Shown piece after piece: positions 61,001 through 64,000 of a DNA stretch of 64,000 nt (position 1 is the stretch's first letter; each line of letters begins with the position of its first letter). The notes under the pieces are model-generated. The model was not told the origin of the DNA and did no database searches. It saw nothing but the letters and a program-made list of their open reading frames with translations. Origin of the DNA: an uncultured Dehalococcoidia bacterium (GTDB lineage: Bacteria; Chloroflexota; Dehalococcoidia; Lucifugimonadales; JAAXIE01); the NCBI GenBank assembly GCA_951813255.1, contig OX638353.1:1550001-1614000 (forward strand), given 5' to 3'. Made by a program: the position numbers and the translations under genes.

Positions 61001-63178
61001 CTCGTGGTCGAAGAGGAAGCTGCGGTTGTCCTCGTAGTAGTACAGTCCCTCCGCCGGGCCCGGTGTGGACCCGTCGTCGGTTTCGTCAAGCCAGGACTCT
61101 CCCGGTTCCCAGGAGGATTCGGCGTACGAGTCCAGGAATCCCCACTTGAACCTCAGCACCTGGAAGGTGTCGTTGTCGGTTACGTTCACCGTCAGGGGAG
61201 AGTTCAGGCCCGGGGCCCCCAGGTAGTAGTCCTCCGATGCCAGCAGCCTCACCCCGATCGTCCCGTCGGTGACGTCCCTCTGGTCGTCCGGTGCGTTCAG
61301 GGTGAAGGTCGCGCTGGCGTCGCCCGCAGGAATGATGATTTCCGAGGGTATGTCCGGGGCAAGGTCCCAGTGGTTGCCCCGGAGCACCTCCTCCGGGTCG
61401 TCGACCTCGATGCCCACCGTCAGGTCCTGGGTGGTGCTCCCGGTCCGGGTCACGCTGAAGGATACGGATCCCCCCTCGTCGATGGTGGTGGCGTTGGCAT
61501 CATCCGGGTCCGCGGTGGTCCCGCTGCCCCACTGGAGCGACAGCGTGGTCGCGCTGCTGGGCGCGTCGCCTATCTCCACGGTAGCGGTGGACGGGCTCCC
61601 GATGGTGTAGCCGGTTACCACGGAGGTGATTTCCGCGTCCAGGGGGTCGGCGCCGGTCTCAGTCGTCATGTCCACGTACGGGTAGACCCGAAGGGTGGCG
61701 GTGGTCTGCCACGGCTCGAAGGCTATCTCATGCTCCTGGAGGCTGGGGTTTGTGGTTACTCCATCTGTGGTCGTCTCCCGTCTTTCCTCCGAGGTCTCCA
61801 CTGTGGCGGTGGTGGACCGGCCCACCGGCCCGCCCTCGCGGGTGAGCGTGAATATCACCTCCTGGCCCTCCACGGCGGTGGTCTGGTCCGTCGTGAGGGT
61901 GATTGTTCCGGTCTTGGCGCCGTTGTCGGTGGGCGAGATCGCCGTCCCGCGAAAATCGGTCTTGACCGTCCAGTACTCGGCCTCCTCCGCGGCGTCGAGT
62001 TCGTTGCCCTCGTGGTCCTCCAGGGTCCTGATGTCGGCCGTGTAGATCATGAGGGCTTCCGCCACTCCATTTTCGACAATCTCGATGACCTGCTCGACCT
62101 GGGTGTCCGAGCCTGTGATCTCCAGGGGGAAGTCCCTGTACCTACGGCTCCTCCCCTCGACTTGTTCCCATTCTTCCAGGACATGGTCAGCTCCGCTCCG
62201 CTCCACCTCGACCCTGACGGTGAATGTCGCGGTCTGGCCCGTGTCCTGCTGGCGGCGTTTCACCACGATCTTGAAGGTGTCTCCCTCGGCGCCGTTTACG
62301 CCGTCTACGCCGTCCTTGCCGAAGTTGAGCTCCAGTTCCTGGGCGGTGTCGTCGTCGGTGACGTCGACGGATTTCAACAGCTCCAGTCCGCTGTCGTTCA
62401 CCCCCGGGGCCAGGAGGTAGTCGTGGGAGGGCAGCACCCTGAACTTTATCTTCCCGTCGGTCCTGTCCCTCTGGTCGTCGGGTATGTCCAGGACGACCGT
62501 CTGGGTCTGGGTGCCGCTCCCTCCGGGGAACTCCACGCCCGTTGGGATATCGGGGGGCTCGTCCCAGTGGTTGCCCCGGAGAAAATCCTGGGGGTCCTCG
62601 ACGTCGAGGTTCACGGTCAGGGGGTTGGTAGTGGTCCCGCTTCTGGTGAGCGTGAATGTGACCGTGTCGCCCTCCGTGGCCGTGGACGATGACGCGGCCA
62701 GGCTGATGGAGGAGAGTCCCTGGGGGGGCTGGTGGATGTCGATCACCGAGATGGATGCGATATCGGGGTCTCCCACCGTGTAGTCGCCGTTGGTCGAGGC
62801 CTGCACCTGGGCCTTCAGGGTCAGTTCCCCCACGTCGAACCAGGTATCGACGTAGGCGGACAGGCTCAGGGTGGCGATTCTGACGCCCACGGGGAAGGTG
62901 ACATCGTGGACCTGGTCGGTCTCATTGGCTCCGAAGGCGTCTATGTGGTCCGGCTCCCAGGTCTTCACCTGGACGGTGATCTCGCTGTCGTACCCACTGG
63001 TGCGGACGAGCTGGAAGACGGCCAGCCCTCCCTCGTAGACGCTGGTCTGGCTGGTGGTGATGGCAACGCTGGACGTGCTGGTCTGAGCGTGGGCAACGAC
63101 GCTCTGTAAAGCGATGGCCGTCACTGCGACGCACGCTACGATCACAAGGGCGGGAAGGATGACCCTTGCAGGTTTCAT
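40010..63178 (-). CDS. Giant secreted Calx-beta/DUF11/FN3 repeat protein
   Basis: 7,722 aa. A Sec signal peptide (MKPARVILPALVIVACVAV, probable cleavage after AHA at about 31) is followed by dozens of Calx-beta-type domains, each ending in a DDD/DDE calcium-binding motif. Domains in the first third are diverse. About twenty in the middle are near-copies of one module of roughly 105-110 aa (VSFGxxxYxVxES...DPERTV...DYSGVP...FNSGDTEKSF...LTFGTLP). Two blocks carry paired DUF11-like domains (NSGNVPLENVNVKDLL). The C-terminus has FN3, a SwmB-like region (VTLTYNHALDTTSVP), an Ig-like domain and two more FN3 domains. No LPXTG, membrane anchor or autotransporter domain is seen. No clear ribosome site precedes the ATG. 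Probably a calcium-stabilised surface or secreted adhesin. Confidence 0.9.
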   Translation of the reverse strand: MKPARVILPALVIVACVAVTAIALQSVVAHAQTSTSSVAITTSQTSVYEGGLAVFQLVRTSGYDSEITVQVKTWEPDHIDAFGANETDQVHDVTFPVGVRIATLSLSAYVDTWFDVGELTLKAQVQASTNGDYTVGDPDIASISVIDIHQPPQGLSSISLAASSSTATEGDTVTFTLTRSGTTTNPLTVNLDVEDPQDFLRGNHWDEPPDIPTGVEFPGGSGTQTQTVVLDIPDDQRDRTDGKIKFRVLPSHDYLLAPGVNDSGLELLKSVDVTDDDTAQELELNFGKDGVDGVNGAEGDTFKIVVKRRQQDTGQTATFTVRVEVERSGADHVLEEWEQVEGRSRRYRDFPLEITGSDTQVEQVIEIVENGVAEALMIYTADIRTLEDHEGNELDAAEEAEYWTVKTDFRGTAISPTDNGAKTGTITLTTDQTTAVEGQEVIFTLTREGGPVGRSTTATVETSEERRETTTDGVTTNPSLQEHEIAFEPWQTTATLRVYPYVDMTTETGADPLDAEITSVVTGYTIGSPSTATVEIGDAPSSATTLSLQWGSGTTADPDDANATTIDEGGSVSFSVTRTGSTTQDLTVGIEVDDPEEVLRGNHWDLAPDIPSEIIIPAGDASATFTLNAPDDQRDVTDGTIGVRLLASEDYYLGAPGLNSPLTVNVTDNDTFQVLRFKWGFLDSYAESSWEPGESWLDETDDGSTPGPAEGLYYYEDNRSFLFDHELDEHWPAHFRVIRRGTDIGKTVTFTVRVEHNRGWVSARHTDWSVDPVTGNHYKDFELTLTGDQRQVVGRVALGDNGRLDHDDWQHSARILRITDADTGEELTDEQEAQYWRVNSQGNNYREHSIHPNERGWPEYNFLEAAPDPVAEGGEVTFTLQRQRGDNFEPLEIQVRTWEPNLTNPDGTNPSDQLHTVTFPAEEVTSLHQRAAEQTQTITVTTTQDTIYETSDVIKAEIPANIVRYDRSEDTIQVSITDDDQPTITLSADRTTATEGDTVTFTLTRGNNTTQDLIVGVQVDDPGGFLQGNSASQAVEVPSSVSFAPGDATKEITITPPDDWRDIPDSTLTFTVAQEPEYEIIGSDTLTVQLSDNDVAPQVGISFVQTPVSEAEELVLVATRTGETKNPLEIPITAGPVGDQQYMVLVMDAGSSEIRITVNELDNDVKGPDVEYKATLHPEAPEFWTTTGATTVTGTVLDDDVYLVGVEALETVVDEGQLLPFRYFHNGHTGERVTINLERSQTGSAVREALVNETGVFYNIPAGSSDWEIAYIAQRQDGSDGDAVFTVELLPGDGYEIDPDHASASITVRDTDPLPVISFPGLGDYVDEGDGTAEIDVDLASSVLVIRTVTVDYEVTGATAEDIDLTNATGTLEFPPGTTQLVIEVPIVQDNLAEGNEQFNIVLSNPTGANLQDERTTLSYRVIIQDDEAEVSVEAAGADSDNELAVNEGTDIVLTLTRTGDTTEALDAWLQVVDRREPVSITYPKVTFSAGSDTAEYTIETVDDQDDLGNYEITVTVAEPGRVGEPRTYHKDYTATIVTVRDTDLPKVRVYPVSSEDEGEGGLYGTAYNYIPLPPNNTEGDNLYFLFQRNHGGRELTVDLEWEGAAGFASGTLPATAVLARGVRELTLTIPTEDDAVAEDNGDITVTVKDGTGYIAGNPDTASHWIYDNDGDLPRVRVTAVRPWVNEGEDVVFTITRSGDTTGTLDVNLLFFHTRDSGDHQTTEEDTVTIAAGSDSATITRTTTDDQINYGNASIVAALMPGEYYRDQTTVEQALQDTGQNVYNHVRVWVQDDDRPTVTLGPATTEYEEGDHMEVTIGRTGDTTVLLYVDTSAEITRKYPAPLQDQTESSRNPFTQVSAGESSSTRRFAYTGGVGALGATGRIWLVPDSCPDDDEDCGLVTKPHICIDDPGQNRSNCAYAPQYHRDNTQYQQDFVIHNDFMGVRIEADQSTVDEGTAATFTLYRHGGAPGSLAKTLEVEVQVTQEGDYISGTPPTTVTFAANTATATLTVATDDDAVDEANGTITATLLRPSTCNNELNCYAIGEYPGTVWEVTEVTTAVTDDDYLLPTVSIADALGKEPDGTIEFTVSLDAPNTQEIVSVDWATAADGNATTDTAATSGTDYTAASGTLTFAIGEAEKTISVALLDDHKDEYHETFSVTLSNPQKATLGDATATGTIRDDEQDFAVIFYRWTQSAVEGEELGYTIRRLPPLTPGETLSSGDACFDEPDDLACFNESLDADTGNIPLTINIKVTESGDMISGTTPTTVTFEPDAIFYDLVIPTQNDAVLEPTSVVTIQVLDGAGYSAGYTHVGIVSVDDVPTVLTTVYDNDLTISVGDVSASESAGTLDFTVELNAPAPEEISIDVATEDGDATSYPFVTASSLGQDYTARSETVTFLAGEQTKTFSVSVEDDTIQERNETFSVVLSNPPPHTTLLKDTATGTIIDDEASLVARVYRAYGLANENQAGPVRFMVELSHTDTTTHERNPAVAWETTAGTATEGEDYHAAGGKLTFPVGTTMGFVDVQLIDDNLVEAELETLSVNLDGQDTRLVSISPTEGSYEVNIRDDESLTAFITAVTENVAEGQDAVFAVTLSGGVPSEDVSVNFETGGTADEMEDYGTPFGDITFPAGDTTGRSGSLTIPAGETTGTITYPILTDSLEEYDETLEVVLFSATSAVRIGTIDQYAAMATANIHDEDTLIVGVEGTPSVAEGGTATFTITLSTASDDTVSVGWATDEPGEAVADDQRAEPNEDFNADDGTLAIPAGSTSATLTIPTTDDTLVEKTEYFRVLLQEATKGTGVPPEMVPLGATYATGTITDDDAAPDGLSVSADTTNIAESAGAWPLRVTVTLDGTTQFTHDIPVTLEFVNRPNVAKNAEPGVDYTAPRVETVIRAGRSSVTKTVTFDPLEDNIAEGDEIARLTAKSTALSNDDAMGITIEDNDPEPVEVVLAVTPDTLTESSGATNLTVTATLSGLSLREVDTVVTLMATGVTATAGQDFQAAAGSLTIPAGKLSARGALTLTVLEDTTDEDDETLEITGTVPGAIDVVADEVTIQDNDAPPTGIGLSVTASLMTEGGSAVDIPVEATLLGGGTRAQDTEVDLVLTDLTATVGDDYTASWSSQTITIPAGEFSASITLTINPVDDTFYEGLEHMSVRATNTDPGLPVNGVRLTIEDDDPQPTTIALSLSKEEVPETAGVALLDVTATLEGDSTLTTDTEIFSQVDSTRNAARTYFGYFLDDLKIDAGESTGKVTLVIIDINDHVDDDDETVTVRGMASDPNLMVTEATLTIKDDDTYGVTISPTSLSVTEGLRTSYTVRLDSEPTSAVTVFIDLPPNAGFTVSPGHLNFTPQRWGNRTVTVRGKQDADADDEPAATITHSITTSDSLYKNAATDDVTVTVRDDDDPAVTVSFGAATYTVAESDDASTTGVTENEVEVTVELDVDPERTVAIPLTQTPQGGITDADYSGVPATVTFNSGETEKTFTFTATGDTEDDDGESVKLTFGTLPTDVSEGTTNETVISITDDDVTAVTVSFGQGSYTVDESDDAGTLDVTENEVAVKVVLSADPKRTVTIPLTETKQGGASASDYSGVPANVVFNSGDTEKSFTFTATSDVIDDDDESVKLTFGTLPTGVSEGTTKETVISITDDDVPQVTVSFGAGTYTVGEGGTVSVKVKLNKDPERTVALPLSITHFEGASGADYSGVPGTVTFQGGDTEKSFSFAATQDTVDDDGEYVLIGFVTLPPRVTSATPSQTTVSITDDDTAGVNISETELEVPEGGDGSYTVKLDSQPTGDVSVTIGGFSGTDLTLDETSLTFTKDDWGSAQTVTVSAGEDADALDDSEVITHTVASDDDALYDDLATPSLDVTVLDNETVTKTTTLTMAAPVHTDVDSSGEVDLGDTLAYTAVATNSGNVPLENVNVKDLLTDTSGTDCATLAIGAECKLTGVYTITQADVDAGEVKNTATASADGASPKGYTRTTDVNQIRKLTLEKTSTESGFGAKDDELSYSYKATNSGTVTLKGTLSVTDDKVDADDITCPTVPDVGLAPGAALTCTADYTVTQDDVDEGEVKNTASATLGGTTSAEVSLTLPWRSAQGSQPTLSIGSATDLEDAGTIGVTVRLSAASLQTVTVDYATSDGTATAGADYTAASGTVTFSPGDLTETVSVAVTDDDIDEDTETLKVTLSDPVNATVPAGAEVGTISITDDDTAGVTVTPTSLDITEGGNKTYTVVLDSEPAGDVAVTPGGITDTDLTLSKDTLTFTDSNWDTAQSVKVTVAHDDGSDDESATITHTVASDDDADYEGISASSVAVAITDDEVPQVKVSFEQSSYTVAEGSSVTIKVKLSGDPERTVAIPLSKDNQGGATGSDYSGVPNNVTFNSGDTEKTFSFLAASDNVDDDGESVKLTFGAMPTRVTEGTTKETVVSITDDDVPQVTVSFESATYSVDESDDADTTDVSENQVVVKVKLSADPERTVTVPITKTHQGGATGADYSGVPASVAFNSGDTEKSFTFSAAHDTVDDDDEKVKLTFGTLPTRVSEGTTKETVISINDDDVPRVTASFGATGYTVDEGSTVAVKVKLNKDPERTVALPLSITHFEGASGADYSGVPGTVTFQAGDTEKSFSFAATQDTVDDDGEYVLIGFVTLPERVTSTAPSQTTVSITDDDDPAVTVSFGQTSHTVAESDDPDTDDATENEATIKVILSADPERTVTVPITRTNQGGATTADYSVPASVQFASGDTEKEITFAATHDTVDDDGEKVKLTFGTLPPGVAEGTTKETVISITDDDLPDVKVSFGAGSYSAQEGSSVEVSVTLDKAPERAVTIPITKTHQGGATNSDYSGIPTSVAFSATDTEKKFTFSAVDDSVDDDGESVKLTFGTLPSQVAAGTTAQSILNITDGDDPTVTVQFEETSYDVDEGSTVSIKVILSADPERQVVIPLTKTNQGGASNSDYSGVPTSLNFGSGDTEKSFTFSATDDTADDDGEEVKLNFGTMPAGVNPGTNSETIVSIGDDDVPATVTAEFGSATYSADEGGTVEVKVTLSIKPERSVTIPLTKTNQGGASSGDYSGVPTSLSFGAEDTSKTFTFTATQDTVDDDDESVKVVLGTLPTGISEGTVKETVIAINDDDVPTVTVSFEKTAYSVTEGDSENIKVILSAKPERAVTITVAATLLDGAGVPDFTGAPATLNFGKDDTEKTITFAAYDDAQDDDGEGVRLTFAPLPAQVNAGSNSPATVSIVDNDDPAVTVSFESATYTVAESDDPDTVDATENEVTVKVVLSADPERQVVIPLTTTLQGGATAADYSGVPTSVTFESGDTSVEFTFSATHDTVDDDGESVKLTFGALPTRVSSATPRNTTVSITDDDVPSVTVSFGNHTYSVAESDDPDTTDTAENELTIKVKLSADPERTVEVPITVTKLSGVSDDDFSLAPGKATFNSGDTETTITLTATGDSIDDNGERVMLTFGTLPHRVGTTSPSQAVISINDDDTAGVNISETELEVPEGGSSTYTVKLDSQPTGDVSVTIGGFSGTDLTLDETSLTFTKDDWGSAQTVTVSAGEDADALDDSEVITHTVASDDDALYDDLATPSLDVTVLDNETVTKTTTLTMAAPVHTDVDSSGEVDLGDTLAYTAVATNSGNVPLENVNVKDLLTDTSGTDCATLAIGAECKLTGVYTITQADVDAGEVKNTATASADGASPKGYTRTTDVNQIRKLTLEKTSTESGFGAKDDELSYSYKATNSGTVTLKGTLSVTDDKVDADDITCPTVPDVGLAPGAALTCTADYTVTQDDVDEGEVKNTASATLGGTTSAEVSLTLPWRSAQGSQPTLSIGSATDLEDAGTIGVTVRLSAASLQTVTVDYATSDGTATAGADYTAASGTVTFSPGDLTETVSVAVTDDDIDEDTETLKVTLSDPVNATVPAGAEVGTISITDDDTAGVTVTPTSLDITEGGNKTYTVVLDSEPAGDVAVTPGGITDTDLTLSKDTLTFTDSNWDTAQSVKVTVAHDDGSDDESATITHTVASDDDADYEGISASSVAVAITDDEVPQVKVSFEQSSYTVAEGSSVTIKVKLSGDPERTVAIPLSKDNQGGATGSDYSGVPNNVTFNSGDTEKTFSFLAASDNVDDDGESVKLTFGAMPTRVTEGTTKETVVSITDDDVPQVTVSFESATYSVDESDDADTTDVSENQVVVKVKLSADPERTVTVPITKTHQGGATGADYSGVPASVAFNSGDTEKSFTFSATHDTVDDDDEKVKLTFGTLPTRVSEGTTKEAVVSIGDDDVPRVTVSFGTTGYTVDEGSTVAVKVKLNKDPERTVAVPITITHFDGVSGADYSGVPGTVTFQAGDTEKSFSFAATDDTDNDDGEYILLGLGNLPARVSSAAPSQATVSITDDDVPQVTVSFGSATYSVAESDDPDTTDATENEATVKVTLSADPERTVTIPITKNNQGGATNADYSGVPASMVFNSGDTEKSFTLSATADTVDDDDERVKLTFGTLPTGVQEGSTKAAVVSIMDDDDPSVTVSFGSATYSVAESDDASTTDVTENEVTVKVKLSADPERTVTIPISKMDQDGASSADYSGVPTSVTFESGDTEKTFTFSATHDNVDDDNEKVKLTFGTLPTRVSEGTTKETVISIGDDDSGRQFSNKEISGGGDDGVAIGFEQGSYQVREGSTTVIKVTLSADPETDFSMPLTPTDGTGLSSSDYSGLPATVDFVSGETEKTFMLTAVQDQQDESDETLTIGFGPLLTGLRGGDNTQAIVTILDSVHVSFDASTYEAYEGGAGALVTVELDQAAPAETVIPIMATGMNGATADDWTGVPASLTFDAGNTEKSFTVMAYDDDVEDDGETVELTFGTLPAGVAAGTPGAATVELMNTEELTPPSCEDAVWCADVEFADKSDDDWGRMDLFYHPNQDPGPEWSSISDDRFDFGDDEYFIWHVSTYPGVHPDVLPRASASVPERSVFSITLGRWDSTQRFSGRPKKEHYQDWILWVGDEPFPLSETDGMNGMTFVWLDEAFFDLYAGWREGKTYRLMIEDSPLSERPAQAPTMPSAPRHLEVINTDHGLAALWHEPLDDGNSPVTHYLLQWKLRSESWSDQNAVSEVAVNPPSSIHSFPGHLISGLTNESIYDLRVIAVNAHGESPPSNEHFGMPQKNGLKAVRKTVNGDVVTLTYNHALDTTSVPDKGRFIVLANSGLRPIGSVDISGRNVNLTLESGVNAADRVTVRYIVPPVPDEEAIRDTTGRYAYTIDSRTGQLVVENLTDPAGVEDLTSEFVGIPSNHDGAGDELRFKIRFSEPVRIDSGPPHGYLLEVEGGRVTSAWWVERDTTLWQIVLVPEDDHDITVTLPAGRPCIDQNVRGGPCASGDRKLTTRLEHTITGDDGARGPRSLDPKGENLDEGADDTSKDGKSESVEEETGDEEKTPPSAPENLIARANDDGSVVLTWDDPDDDSVTGYQILRRRPSEGERSLLVHVQDTGNTDTSYTDADTTPGIRYIYRVKAINDVGSSERSNKAEATPPEPPSNSPATGAPSISGTVQAGETLWADTSGIADDDGLDNASFTYQWQRDGSNLSGATSSSYTLTDSDVDKRIRVQVSFTDDGGYEETLTSADTAVVQARPMDPEPEPLQKPPAPSNLVATVNEDGTITLTWDAPNDDSVTGYRIMRRRPHLGEDTLLVYVADTGNTATTLTDTDVTEGTRHTYRVKAINAAGVGRRSNYATADP
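44453..46653 (-). repeat. 2.2-kb direct repeat, copy A
   Basis: Appears identical to 49631-51831 (offset 5,178 bp) wherever compared, including several stretches at base level and the encoded peptides. The first mismatch on the left is at 44452 (T versus C at 49630), on the right at 46654 (T versus A at 51832). It encodes about 730 residues: DUF11-like domains, a Calx-beta domain and two array modules. Confidence 0.85.
49631..51831 (-). repeat. 2.2-kb direct repeat, copy B
   Basis: Second copy of the block at 44453-46653, same orientation and frame, separated by about 2,977 bp of further Calx-beta modules. Flanking sequences are similar but diverged on both sides. Confidence 0.85.
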
Positions 63179-63594
63179 CGGGGAGGTGGTGGGGAACTCC
63201 TTGCCGTCGGAATGGTGGGAATAAAGCTCAGAGTTACCGGTCGGGTTGCCCCCAACCGGCTTTTTGTGGAGTCGCCTCTCCTAAGTGGCTCTGCTTGAGT
63301 CCTTTGCGGTATCTACCAGCCTTGTCTCGGGCGAAAGAAGACACGTGTCAGGGAAACGGGGATGGAAGGGAAAACGGGTGCGTCTGAATGCCAGCACAAC
63401 CGTCATCTGTCCTCTACACGCACTGGAGCTAGCTTGCATACCAATCGCAATTGTTTTGCTAGGAACAAGGTACCAAAGGAATGTGAGATGGGCGTGAGAA
63501 AACGAGGCGGTACAGTGAGAGTTATGGTGAGAGTTTCGGGGAGTTGGCGCGGGTGCCCCAGTGTTAGGCGGGCTGTAGCGCTACATGGCTTACT
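63179..63594. other. Upstream region of the giant gene
   Basis: About 415 bp without a recognisable gene. The plus strand has a short hairpin GGTTG / CAACC (63244-63257) followed by GGC and TTTTT, terminator-like for rightward transcription, but no plus-strand gene feeds into it. No clear minus-strand promoter was found. Confidence 0.35.
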
Positions 63595-64000
63595 CTAGCA
63601 GGGTGCGGAAAAAGGATTTTGTGAGTTAGGATGCGAGGGAGACGGAGCGGAGGTGCGGGATGCGCGGCAGGCATGAGGAACAGGAAGTGATGCTGGTCCA
63701 CGTGGACATCGAGGAGCGAGTCCCCAAGGACCACGTCTCTCGCCCGAGTTCGACCGGATGTACTCCAGGGTGGGCCGGGCCTCAGTGCCACCGGAGCGAC
63801 TGCTGAAGGCCTCCCTTCTCATCTCCCTCTACTCCGCTGGTTTTTGGATATGAACCTGATGGAGCGCAGCTTCGACCCCACGGTGTTCACCAAGAACCGG
63901 AAACGACTTCTGGAACACCGTGTGGGACAGGGGCTGTTGGACGAGGTGGTGTGGGAGGCGGACTGCCGGGGGCTGCTGTCGGACGAGCACTTCAGCGTGG
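63595..64000 (+). mobile_element. IS5/IS1182-like insertion sequence, degenerate copy (right, cut by window end)
   Basis: Begins at the CTAGCAGGGTGCGG end and matches the left-edge copy in inverted orientation, including the leader and GGAGG ribosome site. Only the first 400 bases lie in the window. Confidence 0.8.
63660..64000 (+). pseudogene. Transposase remnant with two deletions (partial)
   Basis: Starts MRGRHEEQEVMLVHVDIEER like the left copy. Relative to that copy, 43 bases are missing after about 63734 and 52 bases are missing near 63836, shifting frame each time and not restoring it (total 95). Downstream coding similarity (MNLMERSFDPTVFTKN) resumes in another frame. Dead copy; the rest lies outside the window. 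Confidence 0.8.

Overview
The window looks like chromosomal DNA of a free-living or host-associated bacterium. The best guess is a Chloroflexota of the Dehalococcoidia/SAR202 kind. This rests on the mix of many Rieske oxygenases, several ABC uptake systems whose lipoproteins carry Pro/Thr-rich linkers after the lipobox, and a giant secreted Calx-beta/FN3 protein. No rRNA or complete tRNA is present, so the taxonomy is inference. Degenerate copies of one IS5/IS1182-like insertion sequence lie at both edges in opposite orientation (about 22-1223, and 63595 to beyond the window).

1.5-11.4 kb (minus strand) is a catabolic operon: livG, livF, a Rieske oxygenase, a solute-binding lipoprotein, livH, livM, two tandem ring-hydroxylating dioxygenase alpha subunits, and a BphB-type cis-dihydrodiol dehydrogenase. 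It reads as uptake plus first-step oxidation of an aromatic or related cyclic compound. 12.5-21 kb holds more accessory catabolism: a phthalate-dioxygenase-like Rieske oxygenase, an alpha/beta hydrolase, an ABM-fold protein, a family-5 ABC solute-binding lipoprotein, a BNR-repeat propeller protein and a fumarylacetoacetate-hydrolase-family enzyme.

19.3-39.6 kb resembles a defence island. It holds a decayed cyclic-nucleotide-binding/TIR-like gene, a YhaO/YhaN (SbcD/SbcC-like) pair with a TPR/propeller partner, and a complete type I restriction-modification operon (hsdM-hsdS-hsdR). That operon has a TIR / membrane protein / TIR cassette between hsdM and hsdS, and a DUF433/DUF5615 toxin-antitoxin-like pair between hsdS and hsdR. 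A TolB-like lipoprotein and a broken AAA ATPase follow. The TIR-TM-TIR cassette, translationally coupled into the RM operon, is the strongest candidate for an undescribed system.

40.0-63.2 kb is one uninterrupted minus-strand gene for a secreted protein of about 7,700 residues. It is made of dozens of Calx-beta-type domains, two blocks of DUF11-like domains, a SwmB-like region and C-terminal FN3 domains. It contains a 2.2-kb direct duplication that appears base-for-base identical. Long plus-strand open frames inside it are antisense shadows of its biased codon use.
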